A stretch of DNA of 54,881 nt, from assembly GCA_046482855.1 (NCBI GenBank), contig JAWOEH010000195.1, positions 1-54,881 on the forward strand, written 5' to 3'. Source of the DNA: CAYVSF01 sp046482855. Lineage in GTDB: Bacteria > Bacteroidota > Bacteroidia > Bacteroidales > UBA12077. Position numbers and translations under genes: made by a program. The notes below the pieces were generated by a model, which was given only the letters and a program-made list of their open reading frames with translations, did no database searches and had not been told where the DNA came from. This document shows positions 1 through 8,626 of this stretch, in pieces. How positions within the stretch are numbered: position 1 is the first letter of the stretch; each line of letters starts with the position of its first letter.

Positions 1-2691
1 GAGTTTCTGAAAGAAGTTCATATAATCGCTTATACTCCTTTCGGTAGTAAGTGTCACATAATTATCCACCGAAATAATAAAGTATTGGTACCCTTCGTGA
101 GCTACCTCATCAAAAACCAATTCCTGCATTGCATCAAAGGTGAAAAAATAATCGCGCGCCTCATCCAGCTCTTCAAACCTTTTCACAACAAGTAGCTGCG
201 AATACTCATTCAACTGGCGTTCCGAGACATTATAATCTTCCTGAAGGTAGTAGTCCAGATTAAAATTAATAAGATTAAAACGCAATTGATTTAAATTTAC
301 CTGCTTGCCCACAACCAGCACAAAATAATGCAAGGCATCAGGTTCGTATTTATATTTTCCTATAACATTAACAACAGGTTCCTCAGCCGATTGGGTTTCG
401 CTTGCCTGCAATTTTTGTAAGGCCGCCTCTTTTTGGTAGGTGGAAATATCAGTTTGTGTTTTCTGCAACTCATCTTTCTGTATAAAGGCAATAAGTTCCT
501 CCGACTGCTTGGCAACCGGATCTTTTTCATATTCTTCCGATACCTTTTCCAACTCTTGAATGAGAACGGCATTGCCCTGCATCTTTCCCCGGGACAAAGC
601 CATCAAAAACGCATACTTTGGAAAAAAGTCGCTCATTAGAGGTTCCGCCAGTGCTTGTTTGCTGTCGGCAATTACCTGTGTGTATTTCCCTTGATGGTAG
701 TTATTCAGCGTTTGCTCGTAAGCCTCTTGCCGCTGATTTTGCTGTTCTCTGTGTTTTCGGAAATAATCAGGATTTCTCAACACTTCGGCAAAACGTGTCT
801 CGCTAAATCGGTTTAAGATAACCTGTTTATGATGTTGCGCTTTAGTCTGGTTGCCTTGCTCCTGAAAAATGGTATACAACTGATAATGTGAGGGCAATAC
901 ATAAGCTCCCCGTTGGTAGCGATCCAACAACTCCTCAAATGTACTTACAGCGTTCTCGGTATCATCAAGCTGCGAGTAATATACCTGTGCAGCATTATAC
1001 AATCCCTCGCGAATCAAAAATTCGGCGTGTTGTTTCGCTGAGTCAGTCAAGGGTATATTTTTTAAGTAATTTTCAGGATTATAACGCTCCTCTTTTTTTA
1101 ACTGTTCTTCCATTTTCGCGGAGGCTTGTTCTTCGGTAAGATCACCGCCCATAGCCACCACTTGCTTATCGCGTCTACGCCAATTATCCTCGAGGGTTCG
1201 CTCACCCCATCGCCGCTTAAATTCAGGTTCGCCAAACGACTTTGCATTGGGGTTGTAAAAGTACCATTTGCCCTCTTCACTGGCTCCCTGGGTTCGTAAC
1301 TGACGATTCTGCCCGGGAGAATACATGCCGCCTGTTGTCCGTGCCCGCTCTTGCTCTTGTTTATCCTTAGCACGCAAACTGGCAACCATCCTATTCACAA
1401 TGGCTTTCCGCTCAGCCTCGGGCAGAGCTGCCAGCTTTAATAAGCTATCCTGGGTCTCCGCCTGAATAAGATTTGTGACCAACTCGGTAAGGTTTTCATT
1501 TTTGCGATACAGCTCTGCATAGCCGGGATAGCTCTTTTCCAGCGAGGTAACAGCACTATCGTAATAGGCTTGCGCGTTTCGGTATTCCAAATTATCAAAA
1601 TACAGTTGTGCCAACGACAGGTAAGCCAATCCCTTTTGGTTTTTATTTTGTACACTATAATAGGCAGCTTTTTTAAACTGCTCAACAGCCTTCTCTCTAT
1701 CATTATTACGCAGGTATATTTGCCCCAAAGCATAATAAATTTGATCCTGATAGTCGCGGTTCTTGTCATCTCGCAACATTTTGCGCAGGCGCGCGATCAT
1801 CTCTTTTGTATTCCCCCCGGTACTCAAACGAGCAATTTGTATGTTCGCATTAAACTCCATATAATAAGGAGGCCGAAGCTTTAGTACTTCCTTAAAATGA
1901 GAGCTGGCCAATGCAGGCTTTCCTTCCTCAACCGCCAACTGCCCTAATATATAGTGTACTCTTTGTGCTTGTCTACGATCTTTCAAATCCACCAATGCGC
2001 GCTCCAACCACTCTTCTGACTTGTCATATTGCGCCCTGCGCAAATAAAAGGCACCATAGGTTAGCGAAAACTCTGTTTTTTGCTTTTTGGTCAAGTATTC
2101 CTCTGCCTCAATACTTTGAAGCATACCAGCGGCATCGTTATAATCTTCGCGTTGCATATAAGCACGAGCCAGCCAAATTCGGGTATCAATCAACAAGCTA
2201 CTATCCGTATATTCATTCAAAATATACTCCAACGTTTTTGTAGAGGCCACGTAGTCCATTTGGTAAAACAGCGCTTTAGCAATCAACAGATAGCTATCAT
2301 CCACATATTTATTGTATTCGCTCTGATTATAAAAAGCTTTATCCGTCTGAGAAAGACGCCCCCGTTTCGCATCAGGTTTTGCAGTAATACTGTGTAAACG
2401 TATGGCTTTGCTAGCCTTCTCCACCACTCGCTCCATCTGTGGTTTTATGCTTTGATGCAAACCAGGCTCGCCATAGATAAACACCGGAAGGATTTGGGAA
2501 TAATCATCTTCATATTGTTGTTCATATCGCTCCAACCCCTCACGAAAACTCTCCTGACCATTGAAGTAAATGTTATAGAAAGTTGTCAGGTTATGATAGG
2601 CGCGCGTAGCAGGCGTATTTTTTTCTGTACTACAGCCTGCCAGCATGACCAACATGCCGATAATAGATAAAACACTAAGTTTAGCTTGCAT
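1..2691 (-). CDS. sprE: SprE/PorW-type T9SS-associated TPR lipoprotein, 3' end cut by window edge
   Basis: The frame is open from an ATG at 2691 to the window edge, giving 897 codons without a stop. The N-terminus is a lipoprotein signal (MQAKLSVLSIIGMLVMLAGC) with lipobox LAGC at Cys20. Next comes a conserved STEKN...YHNLTTFYNIYFNG segment typical of SprE/PorW family members. The rest is rich in tetratricopeptide-like helical pairs. In Flavobacterium and Porphyromonas this family is needed for type IX secretion and gliding; it is a periplasm-facing lipoprotein of the T9SS envelope machinery. F. johnsoniae SprE is about 870 residues, so little is probably missing. It is the last of a run of minus-strand genes, separated from nfu by 368 bp, so it probably has its own promoter. 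Family assignment is from recognition of the N-terminal motif and the architecture. Confidence 0.85.
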   Translation of the reverse strand, partial: MQAKLSVLSIIGMLVMLAGCSTEKNTPATRAYHNLTTFYNIYFNGQESFREGLERYEQQYEDDYSQILPVFIYGEPGLHQSIKPQMERVVEKASKAIRLHSITAKPDAKRGRLSQTDKAFYNQSEYNKYVDDSYLLIAKALFYQMDYVASTKTLEYILNEYTDSSLLIDTRIWLARAYMQREDYNDAAGMLQSIEAEEYLTKKQKTEFSLTYGAFYLRRAQYDKSEEWLERALVDLKDRRQAQRVHYILGQLAVEEGKPALASSHFKEVLKLRPPYYMEFNANIQIARLSTGGNTKEMIARLRKMLRDDKNRDYQDQIYYALGQIYLRNNDREKAVEQFKKAAYYSVQNKNQKGLAYLSLAQLYFDNLEYRNAQAYYDSAVTSLEKSYPGYAELYRKNENLTELVTNLIQAETQDSLLKLAALPEAERKAIVNRMVASLRAKDKQEQERARTTGGMYSPGQNRQLRTQGASEEGKWYFYNPNAKSFGEPEFKRRWGERTLEDNWRRRDKQVVAMGGDLTEEQASAKMEEQLKKEERYNPENYLKNIPLTDSAKQHAEFLIREGLYNAAQVYYSQLDDTENAVSTFEELLDRYQRGAYVLPSHYQLYTIFQEQGNQTKAQHHKQVILNRFSETRFAEVLRNPDYFRKHREQQNQRQEAYEQTLNNYHQGKYTQVIADSKQALAEPLMSDFFPKYAFLMALSRGKMQGNAVLIQELEKVSEEYEKDPVAKQSEELIAFIQKDELQKTQTDISTYQKEAALQKLQASETQSAEEPVVNVIGKYKYEPDALHYFVLVVGKQVNLNQLRFNLINFNLDYYLQEDYNVSERQLNEYSQLLVVKRFEELDEARDYFFTFDAMQELVFDEVAHEGYQYFIISVDNYVTLTTERSISDYMNFFQKL

Positions 2692-2912
2692 ATATTCCGA
2701 TAATTGTCCCAAGCTTGTGCAACGAGGAACACATTTCTATTAACACGAAAAATTGATTATAAAAGTATAAAAAGGCAAGCTAATTACGCAGGTAATTATT
2801 AAGGAATTTGCAGAAAAGATTAGCGGGAAGATAAATGACAGACATTAGGTGGCAGCAACAAGTTGCCACGCGCGTTATGTAGAGAAAACAAAACACCTGC
2901 AATTGAAAAAGA

Positions 2913-3052
2913 GAGACCACTCAAAAAAAGGCTATTTCTCAAGATAAAAAACGCACAGCATACCCTTAGCCCAGGTAATTGATGACCTATTGAGGCCCAT
3001 GACTATGCATCCTGCCCGTGCTAGCGCGAGCCACTTTTTTTTGAGTGGTCTC
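2913..3052. repeat. 17-bp perfect inverted repeat with 106-bp spacer between nfu and sprE
   Basis: The left arm 2913-2929 (GAGACCACTCAAAAAAA) and right arm 3036-3052 are exact reverse complements. On the minus strand the distal arm ends in a T tract and is followed by TCTCTTTTT, so the transcript leaving nfu could form a long stem ending in U-rich sequence. The 106-bp spacer is longer than a normal terminator loop. No flanking target-site duplication is visible. It could be an interrupted terminator, a small structured RNA or a MITE-like relic. The rest of the 368-bp gap (2692-3059) shows no gene. Confidence 0.7.
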
Positions 3053-3059
3053 CTATAGT

Positions 3060-3308
3060 TTAATTGACAGCAATTACCTCTTTGATTTCGGGGACTTCCT
3101 TTCGTACAGCTTGCTCCACACCATTTTTCAGCGTTTGCAGGCTAAACGGACAAGTTCCACAAGCTCCCAGAAGCTTTACTTTCACAACCATTTCATCAGT
3201 AATCTCTACCAATGAAATATCGCCACCATCGGCCACTAAATAGGGGCGCACCATATCAATTGTAGCCGATACTCGCTTTTCAATCTCTTCACGATTCACT
3301 TTTTCCAT
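3060..3308 (-). CDS. nfu: NifU-like C-terminal domain (NFU) iron-sulfur carrier
   Basis: This is an 82-residue single-domain protein with the NFU signature GACGTCP; Cys50 and Cys53 form the CxxC that ligates a transferable Fe-S cluster in this family. The segment RPYLVADGGDISLVEI is also characteristic. It acts in the cytoplasm as a late Fe-S carrier. The start is 12 bp after the stop of the upstream Mrp-family gene, so the two form an operon, and both belong to Fe-S cluster delivery. Length is normal for stand-alone bacterial NFU proteins. Confidence 0.93.
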   Translation of the reverse strand: MEKVNREEIEKRVSATIDMVRPYLVADGGDISLVEITDEMVVKVKLLGACGTCPFSLQTLKNGVEQAVRKEVPEIKEVIAVN

Positions 3309-3320
3309 AATCTATCCTTC

Positions 3321-4439
3321 TTATTTATGCTTAATTTCAACGCGCTTTGTAGGGTCTTGCGTAGCATTCCGGGTCTCAATAGCTACTTTCACTTTTTCGG
3401 CAAGATCCTGAAACGCTTCTCCAATAATGCTCTTCTCGTCGTAAGCAGCGGGATGTCCGGTATCCCCTCCTTCACGTACACGCTGAACAATAGGGATTTG
3501 CCCTAACAATTCCACCTTTTCGGCTTGAGCCAATTGTTTGACACCGTCCTTACCAAAGAGGTAATACTTATTATCAGGAAGTTCTTCGGGTGTAAACCAG
3601 GCCATATTCTCAACGAGCCCTAATATAGGTACATTTATTTGCTTACCGGTAAACATTCGAATACCTTTAATAGCATCGGCAATGGCAACAGCTTGAGGAG
3701 TACTCACAATAATGGCACCTGTAATAGCCAATTCCTGAACAATCGTCAGGTGAATATCACTGGTTCCGGGAGGTAAATCAATGAGCAAATAATCAAGCGC
3801 TCCCCAGTCGCCCTGACGAATAATTTGTTGCAGAGCACCTGTGGCCATCGGGCCTCGCCATACCAAAGCATCATTCGGATTTACAAAAAACCCAATAGAG
3901 AGCATCTTAACGCCATAGTTTTCAACCGGTTCAATCCAATCCACATCATCTTCCTTCTTCACCAACGGTCGCTGACCTTCCACATTAAACATTTTGGGAA
4001 TCGAAGGTCCAAAGATATCAGCATCGATCAACCCTACCTTGGCACCGGATTTAGCCAATGCTACAGCCAAATTACTGGCAACAGTAGATTTTCCTACACC
4101 TCCTTTACCGGAAGCTATGGCAATAATATTCTTCACATGCTCCATTGAGTCGCGTGCGGGTTCAGGTGGAGTATGCATACCTTTGGGCTTAGAAAAACGC
4201 TCCTTAATATTGCCTCGCACATCGATACCATCAAGTTGATCTTCCAAAATTTTCACACAGGCTTTCTTCAGCGATCCCACAAAAGGATCATTCGGCTTTT
4301 TAAACTTGAGTGAAAAAGCTACTTTTTTCCCTTCAATAACAACATCGTCTACCAACCCAAGGCTCACGATATCCTCGCCACTTTCGGGATGTTTAACGCC
4401 CCGTAGGACTTGTAGTATTTGATTTGTAGTAAAAGACAT
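3321..4439 (-). CDS. mrp: Mrp/NBP35-family Fe-S cluster carrier ATPase
   Basis: The protein has 372 residues. An N-terminal MIP18 (DUF59) domain occupies about 1-85. A deviant Walker A, GKGGVGKST, lies at 111-119, followed by switch motifs DADIFGPS and LIDLPPGTSD typical of ParA/MinD-like Mrp (ApbC) ATPases. The family binds and transfers 4Fe-4S clusters in the cytoplasm. The CxxC found near the C-terminus of many Mrp proteins is not present here: after ENMAWF the sequence reads TPEELP. If it carries a cluster, it must do so differently or through its NFU partner. It is co-oriented with nfu, 12 bp downstream. Confidence 0.93.
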   Translation of the reverse strand: MSFTTNQILQVLRGVKHPESGEDIVSLGLVDDVVIEGKKVAFSLKFKKPNDPFVGSLKKACVKILEDQLDGIDVRGNIKERFSKPKGMHTPPEPARDSMEHVKNIIAIASGKGGVGKSTVASNLAVALAKSGAKVGLIDADIFGPSIPKMFNVEGQRPLVKKEDDVDWIEPVENYGVKMLSIGFFVNPNDALVWRGPMATGALQQIIRQGDWGALDYLLIDLPPGTSDIHLTIVQELAITGAIIVSTPQAVAIADAIKGIRMFTGKQINVPILGLVENMAWFTPEELPDNKYYLFGKDGVKQLAQAEKVELLGQIPIVQRVREGGDTGHPAAYDEKSIIGEAFQDLAEKVKVAIETRNATQDPTKRVEIKHK

Positions 4440-4483
4440 AAGCCTATTTTTATTTAAATTGAATATAATTAAGGCAAAAATAA

Positions 4484-4849
4484 CTATTTTTCATCGTCTA
4501 ACCATACCGATTGTGGTGGTAATTCCGACGTCGGATCCCAAAATCGGGTTTCCATGTCAACAATTTTATTATCAACCACCTGCACTCCTTCACTTTTCAG
4601 AAGTTCGGCCATGGTTTCAGTTCCACCAAAATGTTTCTTCCCAGTAAGCAAACCCGCTCGGTTTACCACTCTGTGGGCAGGAAAAAAAGGCACCTGAAGT
4701 TTTGTTTGATTTAACGCCCAACCCACCATACGGGCACTACGAGCACTCCCCAAATATCGGGCAACAGCCCCATAGCTGGTTATGCGTCCATAAGGTACCT
4801 GCGCTACAACCTTATAAACTCGTTGAAAAAAAGTGTTCGCCTTCTCCAT
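4484..4849 (-). CDS. Alkyltransferase-like (ATL) DNA damage-recognition protein
   Basis: This 121-residue protein is the MGMT C-terminal domain alone. The methyltransferase active site PCHRV is replaced by PAHRV (in PFFPAHRVVNRAG), so the alkyl-accepting cysteine is absent. This defines ATL proteins, which bind O6-alkylguanine, flip the base and recruit nucleotide-excision repair instead of repairing directly. The helix-turn-helix segment VPYGRITSYGAVA matches the family. The ATG at 4849 is chosen because upstream residues in the same frame do not resemble the family. It starts inside the 3' end of trmB (38-bp overlap), suggesting translational coupling. Confidence 0.88.
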   Translation of the reverse strand: MEKANTFFQRVYKVVAQVPYGRITSYGAVARYLGSARSARMVGWALNQTKLQVPFFPAHRVVNRAGLLTGKKHFGGTETMAELLKSEGVQVVDNKIVDMETRFWDPTSELPPQSVWLDDEK

Positions 4850-5567
4850 CCGGTTCTTCAAAAGTTTCTCGGTGTTCAGGAACAAATCTGAGATAAGTAA
4901 TGGGTTTGCCCTCCTCGAGGAATTGGCGTTCATAAAAAGTTTTAATTTCCAGAAATTCCTCGGCGTAATCGGAGGCATAGAGATCCTGATAAGCTTCCAA
5001 CACCTGGAACTTATTTTTCTTCACAAGCGCTTTGGTATAGAGGTGTAAGTCCTGATTGTCGGTCTTAAGGTGGATAAGTCCGCCGGGTTTTAGAAACCGT
5101 ACATAGCGCTCCAAAAAACGAGTGGAAGTCAGGCGTTTAAGAGACTTCTTGGGCTGTGGGTCGGGAAAGGTAATCCAAATTTCGTCAACCTCTTTGGGGG
5201 CAAACAGGGAGGCTACAAAATCGATGCGTGTACGCAAAAAACCTGCATTAGAAAGATGTTCTTCTTCAATCGTTTTCGCCCCTCGCCACATACGTGAACC
5301 TTTGATGTCGATGCCCAGAAAATTCTTATTTGGAAACCTTTTGGCAAGACCAACGGTATACTCTCCTTTTCCGCATCCCAACTCCAAAACTAAAGGTTGC
5401 GAATGCTTAAAAAAAGTTTTATTCCACGCACCTTTCAATCGAAAATCTTTGTCAAAAACCTCTTCAAAGGCAGGCTGTATTACATGATCAAAGGTTTCCA
5501 TTTCAGCAAACCTTTGTAACTTCCTCTTAGTCACTTTTTCTTTAACTTTAGGGTTTAACTTGCTCAA
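4812..5567 (-). CDS. trmB: tRNA (guanine-46-N7)-methyltransferase
   Basis: This 251-residue class I SAM methyltransferase has motif I LELGCGKGEYT near residue 60, and the TrmB-specific TFPDPQPKK and RFLKPGG segments. It forms m7G46 in the variable loop of tRNAs in the cytoplasm. Its start overlaps the end of gldH by 20 bp and its end overlaps the ATL gene by 38 bp, so the cluster is unusually compact. The C-terminal tail ends in an acidic EEPDGEGEHFF segment that overlaps the next gene. Confidence 0.93.
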   Translation of the reverse strand: MSKLNPKVKEKVTKRKLQRFAEMETFDHVIQPAFEEVFDKDFRLKGAWNKTFFKHSQPLVLELGCGKGEYTVGLAKRFPNKNFLGIDIKGSRMWRGAKTIEEEHLSNAGFLRTRIDFVASLFAPKEVDEIWITFPDPQPKKSLKRLTSTRFLERYVRFLKPGGLIHLKTDNQDLHLYTKALVKKNKFQVLEAYQDLYASDYAEEFLEIKTFYERQFLEEGKPITYLRFVPEHRETFEEPDGEGEHFFSTSL

Positions 5568-6042
5568 TACTCAGGCCCACATCCGTAACATGTTTAAGTG
5601 GATCTTGCCGCATACCTTGAACAATACGAAAGGTATACTTGCCAGTTACAGGAAAACGTACCTGATATTTATAAGGAATCTTATTATCGTAAAGATTGCC
5701 CCATCCGGAGCCATACCATTTACCCGCAGGAGTTGCCAGTTGCACATCCAGCGTATCGGTAATAGTGGCACCTGCCGGCGATTGGGTTGTAATAAACAAA
5801 AAAAGATTGCGAAATTCGTAAGCTCCGGAATGACGAAGGTGCACATAGACATTATGCACTCCGAGGGTATCGTTTACCGAGGCATGAAAAACAGCAGGTT
5901 TCTTAGAAGCCCATCCCGTTTCGGGTAGTGTTTCCATACCCGAGTAAACAGAATCGGTATTACAGCGGACAAATGTCAGAGCCAATAAAATAAAAAAGGC
6001 TGCGCTAGGAATTCTTCTTGCGATTCGTTTGGTTACCTCCAT
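5548..6042 (-). CDS. gldH: Gliding-motility/T9SS-linked lipoprotein GldH
   Basis: This 164-residue exported protein matches GldH: a short signal segment (about 1-27), then CNTDSVYSG, and a beta-rich body including HLRHSGAYEFRNLFLFI and GSGWGNLYD. GldH is a lipoprotein needed for gliding in Flavobacterium and widespread in T9SS-bearing Bacteroidota. The start ATG at 6042 directly precedes the signal peptide; earlier codons in frame belong to antisense-like sequence of ricT. It overlaps ricT by 38 bp and trmB by 20 bp. The residues before the lipid-attachment Cys are FVR, an atypical lipobox with Arg at -1. Confidence 0.87.
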   Translation of the reverse strand: MEVTKRIARRIPSAAFFILLALTFVRCNTDSVYSGMETLPETGWASKKPAVFHASVNDTLGVHNVYVHLRHSGAYEFRNLFLFITTQSPAGATITDTLDVQLATPAGKWYGSGWGNLYDNKIPYKYQVRFPVTGKYTFRIVQGMRQDPLKHVTDVGLSIEQVKP

Positions 6043-7309
6043 TTTGATTCTTGGGTTTATTTCGTTTTGGATTCCCTCCTTTATTGGCGGGCTTACGATT
6101 GCCTTGTGCAGAATTTTCACGTGGCTTTCCTCCACGGTTTGAAGGTTGTGCTCCTTTTTTGCGACGTGGTTTGCGTGACTTGGGTCGTTGTTTTCCCTGT
6201 CCCTTTGGCTTTTTTTCCTCAAAACGCGTAAGGCTCTCCTGCCCAACCACATTCTCATAATCGAGTGATTCGCTAACAATTGCATCTGCAGGATCAAGCA
6301 AAAACTCCACCTCCTGGCCACGTTGGTTAACTTCAACAATCTCTTTTACGCGTTCAACAGAGACCGGAATCAGGTTAGAACCTGCTGATTCCTGGAACGA
6401 ATACCACATAATACGACGGAAGATGTCGGTTTTATTATAATGAGCAATGCCCTGTTTTGTCTTTAGCACATGATTCTTTTCTGGGAAGTCCTTCTGAGCG
6501 TCCAGATAACAGCCCAACTCATAGTTTAAGCAACATTTTAGTTTTCCACACTGGCCGGCAAGTTTCTGTGGATTTAAAGAAATTTCCTGCGCACGGGCTG
6601 CATTGGTTGTTACCGATACAAAATTAGACATCCAGGTGGCACAACACAACTCCCTGCCACAAGAGCCAATACCTCCAATACGTCCGGCTTCCTGGCGTGC
6701 ACCAATCTGGCGCATTTCAATACGAATGCGAAACGTTTCCGCCAATACTTTTATCAGTTGCCGAAAATCTACGCGTTCATCTGCTATATAATAAAAAATG
6801 GCTTTCGTTCTATCTCCCTGGTATTCTACATCCCCAATTTTCATATTCAAACGCAAATCGTCGGCAATCTTCCGCGATTCAATCATGGTGCGATGTTCCA
6901 ATTCAATAGCTTCACGCCATTTTTCGATATCGGCCTGTTTGGCTTTGCGATACACCTTTCGGAACTCGGTTTTCTCAAAATCCACCTTGTGCTTTCGCAT
7001 CTGCTCTAATACCAAATCGCCGGTGAGCGAAACAATGCCAATATCATGCCCGGGTGATGCCTCCACAGCAACGATATCGCCTTTCCGAAGGCGCAACCCA
7101 TTGGCATTTATAAAAAAGTCTTTCCGGGTATTTTTGAAGCGTACCTCTACGTAGGGAATACGTCGATGAGCCCGAGGAATATCAGCAAGCCAATCGTAAG
7201 TTTGCAGCTTATCATAATTTTCGCAGGGGCAAAAGTCGCACTCTTTAATATTGGAAATAAGGGGCGTAGTATTTAATTTATCATGTTCTTCTTTATCTTG
7301 CGTACTCAT
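6005..7309 (-). CDS. ricT: PSP1/RicT-family protein with basic low-complexity tail
   Basis: The protein has 434 residues. The N-terminus has a CDFCPC cysteine motif, the PSP1 domain covers roughly 60-300, and conserved cysteines occur in GSCGRELCCATW and GQCGKLKCCLNYE. RicT (YaaT) belongs to the Fe-S-containing Ric complex that influences RNA processing and phosphorelay in Bacillus; in Bacteroidota the role is not established. Residues 364-434 form a K/R/N/G/P-rich tail, probably disordered and RNA-binding. It sits between holB and gldH, as in many Bacteroidota as I recall, and overlaps gldH by 38 bp. Confidence 0.88.
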   Translation of the reverse strand: MSTQDKEEHDKLNTTPLISNIKECDFCPCENYDKLQTYDWLADIPRAHRRIPYVEVRFKNTRKDFFINANGLRLRKGDIVAVEASPGHDIGIVSLTGDLVLEQMRKHKVDFEKTEFRKVYRKAKQADIEKWREAIELEHRTMIESRKIADDLRLNMKIGDVEYQGDRTKAIFYYIADERVDFRQLIKVLAETFRIRIEMRQIGARQEAGRIGGIGSCGRELCCATWMSNFVSVTTNAARAQEISLNPQKLAGQCGKLKCCLNYELGCYLDAQKDFPEKNHVLKTKQGIAHYNKTDIFRRIMWYSFQESAGSNLIPVSVERVKEIVEVNQRGQEVEFLLDPADAIVSESLDYENVVGQESLTRFEEKKPKGQGKQRPKSRKPRRKKGAQPSNRGGKPRENSAQGNRKPANKGGNPKRNKPKNQNGGNQTNRKKNS

Positions 7310-7389
7310 ATAGTTCGTTTTTTAGCACATTTACCCACTACCAGGGTAAGGTAATCTACATCACATTAACTGAGCAAAAGTAATGAATT

Positions 7390-8508
7390 TTAACTTCTTA
7401 TCAACTTTACAATTCGTAAAGCAAGATCCAGCAGTATGGTTTTTCCATAGCCATTCATCTCAATATCGGCAATGGCTTCGTTAATTTCAGCATTCAACTG
7501 AAATACATTTTGCTCATGAATATAAGGATGAAATTTTGCAGCAAAATTATTCTCATTCTTTGTTAAAGCGGCAAGCTGTGTTTGCTTTTGCTGCAACATA
7601 AAGTTCTCCCTAAGCATACGTAAAGCATAGGTAAGAAAAGCTTTCTGTCGTTCCCTTCCCCAGCTGTGAATTTTATCTACCCAACTTACAATACTGGCAA
7701 TATCGCGCTTAAAGGCCATGCGCATAAGTGCTACAAACTGCTCAAAATACTCGCGGGTTTCAGTACTCTCCCGGATATGCTCAAGTGCCAGCACATAATT
7801 TCCATCTGCCAGCTGTGCCATATCTGCGGCTTCATCTTGCGGAACCCCTTCACGCATATGCAAAGCTCTGGCTAAATCGAGCTTTCCAATTTTGGGGATG
7901 CGCAACATTTGTGTTCGGGACAAGATAGTGGGCAATATACGTTCATGTTGCTCACTCACTAGTAGGAAAACAGTCTTTTCAGGAGGTTCTTCCACAAGTT
8001 TGAGCAGGGCGTTAGCTGCATAAGCATTAAGTTTCTCAGGAAGCCACAGAATCAACACCTTATACTCACCCTCATAGGTTTTATAAGCCATTTTTCGCAA
8101 AATATGGTTAGCCTCATCCTTGCTAATAAAACCCTGCTTATTTTCTGCTCCTAATCGGGCTACCCATTGGTTCTGACTAAAATAGGGCTGGCTCAGCAAC
8201 TGTTCACGCCAGGGTTCCATATGTGATTCACTTACCGGGTTCTTTAGGGACGAAACCAAAGGAAAAACAAAATGCAAATCGGGATGGATCAGCTTCTGAA
8301 ACTTTTGACACGATGGACATTCTCCGCACGCGTCATCGGGCTGTCTGTTGGTGCAATTTAAATACTGTGCAAAAGCAATGGCCAAAGGCAGCGAACCACT
8401 TCCCTCAGGGCCCAAAAACAACTGAGCATGACTCACACGCTGTTCTGCAACAGTTTGTATCAGGCGATCTTTTATCGCTTCATGACCAACAATATCTTTA
8501 AATAACAT
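7390..8508 (-). CDS. holB: DNA polymerase III clamp-loader subunit delta'
   Basis: This 372-residue AAA+ family protein has the delta' hallmarks. The P-loop-like segment GPEGSGSLP (33-41) lacks the catalytic lysine, as expected for the non-hydrolysing delta' subunit. A zinc module carries Cys52, Cys61, Cys64 and Cys67, and the sensor-like segment NALLKLVEEPP follows. It works with tau/gamma and delta to load the sliding clamp. It is transcribed divergently from the PGK gene, with a 118-bp shared intergenic region. Confidence 0.92.
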   Translation of the reverse strand: MLFKDIVGHEAIKDRLIQTVAEQRVSHAQLFLGPEGSGSLPLAIAFAQYLNCTNRQPDDACGECPSCQKFQKLIHPDLHFVFPLVSSLKNPVSESHMEPWREQLLSQPYFSQNQWVARLGAENKQGFISKDEANHILRKMAYKTYEGEYKVLILWLPEKLNAYAANALLKLVEEPPEKTVFLLVSEQHERILPTILSRTQMLRIPKIGKLDLARALHMREGVPQDEAADMAQLADGNYVLALEHIRESTETREYFEQFVALMRMAFKRDIASIVSWVDKIHSWGRERQKAFLTYALRMLRENFMLQQKQTQLAALTKNENNFAAKFHPYIHEQNVFQLNAEINEAIADIEMNGYGKTILLDLALRIVKLIRS

Positions 8509-8626
8509 AGAATCAATTTTCTACACAAATGCTATCGTCTATAGGCATTTGGGTGCTATTCGGACAGTCAAAGGTAAGTAAAATATTATTTTTATCTTTA
8601 TGTAAAATTAAATTAAACACCCTTCG

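Noticed and set aside
4850..4978. 43-codon N-terminal extension of the ATL gene
   Set aside because: It lies wholly inside trmB in another frame, and ATL proteins normally start at the MEKANTFF-like position.
6043..6339. 99-codon upstream extension of gldH
   Set aside because: It is a shadow of ricT in another frame; the ATG at 6042 directly precedes the signal peptide.
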